Source of the DNA: Bacillota bacterium
GTDB taxonomy: Bacteria > Bacillota > Clostridia > Christensenellales > CAG-138
Assembly: GCA_023435855.1 (NCBI GenBank)
Contig: JAEZLG010000200.1
Span: 1-13,662, forward strand
Length of the DNA stretch: 13,662 bases
Direction of reading: 5' to 3'
In this document: positions 12,162-13,662 of the stretch, piece by piece
Numbering within the stretch: the stretch's first letter is position 1
Layout: every line of letters starts with the position of its first letter
Program-made: the position numbers and the translations under genes
Notes under the pieces: generated by a model
Database searches by the model: none
Seen by the model: only the letters and a program-made list of their open reading frames with translations
What the model was told of the DNA's origin: nothing

Positions 12162-13451
12162 TTATGATAATACCCCGTACAGGCACCCATTTTGCAGCTT
12201 TTCTACAGCAACGTTTTTTAGCATACCAACCAACTCTTCTCCGCCTTTAACAAGAACGCGCACATAGGTACCGGTATGTCCGTAAACATAACCTTCCTCG
12301 CATTCCTCAAAAAGGACTTCCTGAATCGTATTTAAAAACGAATTCAGGTATTTTTCCTCAAGCTTATTTCCTAGTTCAATAAGCCGTTTGGTTCTGATAG
12401 CTTTTATGTTTTTTGCGATCTGCCCATCCATCGATGCCGCTTTCGTACCTTTGCGTGCAGAAAACGGAAATACGTGAATTCGCGAAAGCGCTAGTTTTTT
12501 TATAAATGTCTCGGTTTCAACAAATTCCTCTTCAGTCTCTCCCGGGAAACCCGCAATGACGTCGGTTGTGATGGCGCAGTTAGGCATTGCTGTGCGAAGG
12601 CGTTCTACGCATGCTTCGTATTCCTCAGGCGTATAACGGCGGTTCATGCGCTTTAAAACCCCTGCGCTGCCGCTTTGGAGCGATAAGTGGAAATGCCTGC
12701 ACACCTTTTCGCTGTTTTTCACAGCCTTAACAAATGTCTCGTCCGCCATGTTCGGCTCAATTGAGCCCAAACGTACACGTTTAATTCCATTTATATCTTC
12801 TGCAAGTGCAAATGCGTCTGCTATGGTCGTTCCGTCACGAAAATCCCTGCCGTAGGACATCACATGGATGCCCGTCAAAACAATCTCTGTATAGCCCGCC
12901 TGCGCTAGTTTTTCCATTTCAGTACGAATGCTTTTTAACGTACGACTTCTGATAGCACCCCTTGCGTAGGGAATGATGCAATAGGTGCAATATCTGTCGC
13001 ATCCGTCCTGAATTTTTAAATGTGCGCGCGTACGGCTTTCCTTAGTAGCGCTTATTTCCTCAAACACATCGCGGTTTATGAGGGGTTCCACCGCCGCTAC
13101 GGAGTGTTCTTCCTTCAAAGAAGACTCAAACAACTCCACTACGCGGGAACGGTCCTTAGTTCCTAATACCATCCATACGCCGGGGAGTTTTTCAACTTCT
13201 TCCGGCGCAACCTGCGAATAGCAACCCACTACAATGATCTTTGCCTTCGGGTTGTGTGCGTGCGCGCGAGAAATCATCTGGCGGGATTTTTTATCCCCTG
13301 TCTGCGTAACGGTGCAGGTATTCACAACATATACATCGGCGGGTTCGTCAAAGTCCGCCGTTTCATAGCCTGCCTTTTCAAACAGCTCCAGCATAGCCTG
13401 TGTTTCATATTGGTTAACCTTGCACCCGAGTGTGCAAAAGGCTGCCTTCAT
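12162..13451 (-). CDS. mtaB: tRNA threonylcarbamoyladenosine (t6A37) methylthiotransferase MtaB
   Basis: MtaB adds a methylthio group to t6A at position 37 of tRNAs reading ANN codons, using two iron-sulfur clusters and S-adenosylmethionine. The 429-residue product has the N-terminal methylthiotransferase domain with Cys10 (TLGCKVNQYE, typical of MtaB), Cys46 (NTC) and Cys77 (GCY). A radical-SAM CxxxCxxC motif follows at Cys151, Cys155 and Cys158 (GCDRYCTYCIIPYARG). Then come LQSGS and the DVIAGFPGETEEEF motif, and a C-terminal TRAM-like RNA-binding segment (about 370-429). The ATG at 13451 follows an AGGA site by 6 nt; the longer frame to 13571 would overlap rsmE and is rejected. It begins 10 nt after the rsmE stop. 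Confidence 0.96.
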   Translation of the reverse strand: MKAAFCTLGCKVNQYETQAMLELFEKAGYETADFDEPADVYVVNTCTVTQTGDKKSRQMISRAHAHNPKAKIIVVGCYSQVAPEEVEKLPGVWMVLGTKDRSRVVELFESSLKEEHSVAAVEPLINRDVFEEISATKESRTRAHLKIQDGCDRYCTYCIIPYARGAIRSRTLKSIRTEMEKLAQAGYTEIVLTGIHVMSYGRDFRDGTTIADAFALAEDINGIKRVRLGSIEPNMADETFVKAVKNSEKVCRHFHLSLQSGSAGVLKRMNRRYTPEEYEACVERLRTAMPNCAITTDVIAGFPGETEEEFVETETFIKKLALSRIHVFPFSARKGTKAASMDGQIAKNIKAIRTKRLIELGNKLEEKYLNSFLNTIQEVLFEECEEGYVYGHTGTYVRVLVKGGEELVGMLKNVAVEKLQNGCLYGVLS

Positions 13452-13461
13452 TCTGTTTCCT

Positions 13462-13662
13462 TTATCCTTCCAAATCGTAGAAAAGCATGGCGGCAAGCGC
13501 CATGCCTGCTGTTTCCGTGCGTAAAATGCGTTTACCGAGGGTGATGCTTTCCCCACCGTTTCGTTTGGCAAACGCTACCTCTTCAGCCGTAAGGCCGCCT
13601 TCCGGTCCGACGATGAAGCCCACGCTTTTGAGATCTCCCTTTTTTTCCTTAGCGGTGCGGAG
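13462..13662 (-). CDS. rsmE: 16S rRNA (uracil1498-N3)-methyltransferase, C-terminal end (RsmE)
   Basis: RsmE methylates N3 of U1498 in 16S rRNA and belongs to the SPOUT knotted methyltransferases. The last 66 residues are visible; the rest lies beyond the window edge. They hold the diagnostic knot motifs IVGPEGGLTAEEV (about 17-29 of the fragment) and TLGKRILRTETAGMAL (about 41-56), then a short tail ending FYDLEG and a TAA stop. It is placed directly before mtaB, the usual Firmicutes order. Confidence 0.95.
   Translation of the reverse strand, partial: LRTAKEKKGDLKSVGFIVGPEGGLTAEEVAFAKRNGGESITLGKRILRTETAGMALAAMLFYDLEG

Noticed and set aside
13485..13505. 8-bp inverted repeat followed by TTTT on the minus strand, near the end of rsmE
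   Set aside because: It looks like a terminator, but it lies in the conserved coding end of rsmE with only four T, and mtaB follows 10 nt after the stop; chance from Ala/Met codons is likelier.
1..13662. CRISPR arrays, insertion sequences, phage genes, tRNA or rRNA genes
   Set aside because: I saw no regularly spaced repeats, transposase or integrase motifs, terminal repeats, or RNA gene signatures on either strand.

Overview
This window looks like chromosomal housekeeping and sporulation DNA from an endospore-forming member of the Clostridia or a close Firmicutes relative. The evidence is a complete spoIIIAA-AH gene set, Gram-positive-type Shine-Dalgarno sites (GGAGG/AGGAG), and the Firmicutes neighbourhoods rsmE-mtaB-hinT-rpsU, ylmC-nrdR-pgeF(ylmD) and spoIIIA-asp23-nusB-folD-xseA. 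I cannot name a species or family. Every supported gene lies on the minus strand, so transcription runs from high to low coordinates.

Layout in transcription order: (1) 13662-11801, end of rsmE, then mtaB and hinT, an rRNA/tRNA modification and nucleotide-hydrolase cluster. (2) 11740-11340, rpsU with its own near-consensus promoter, a leader of about 75 nt and three hairpins after the stop codon. (3) 11332-10980, a self-contained unit for a small two-helix membrane protein, with a strong promoter and a strong intrinsic terminator. (4) 10941-9308, ylmC (TTG start), then nrdR with an extended -10 promoter, then pgeF. (5) 9242-8574, an unrecognised multi-span membrane protein between two intrinsic terminators; the first terminator stem contains this gene's ribosome binding site. 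(6) 8515-3986, the eight-gene spoIIIA operon for the mother-cell to forespore channel. Its spoIIIAF is unusually short and keeps only the membrane part. (7) 3967-1, an extended -10 promoter, then asp23, amaP, a DUF2273 gene, nusB, folD, xseA and the first codons of a probable xseB.

Working together: SpoIIIAA-AH build an ATPase-driven, ring-based secretion channel across the two membranes around the forespore. Asp23, AmaP and the DUF2273 protein form a membrane-anchored alkaline-shock module. NusB, FolD and ExoVII are general transcription, one-carbon and DNA-repair functions. I found no mobile element, CRISPR array, tRNA, rRNA or phage gene. The window is mostly ordinary. The observations most worth a second look are the truncated SpoIIIAF and the terminator that encloses the ribosome binding site of the gene at 8624-9199.
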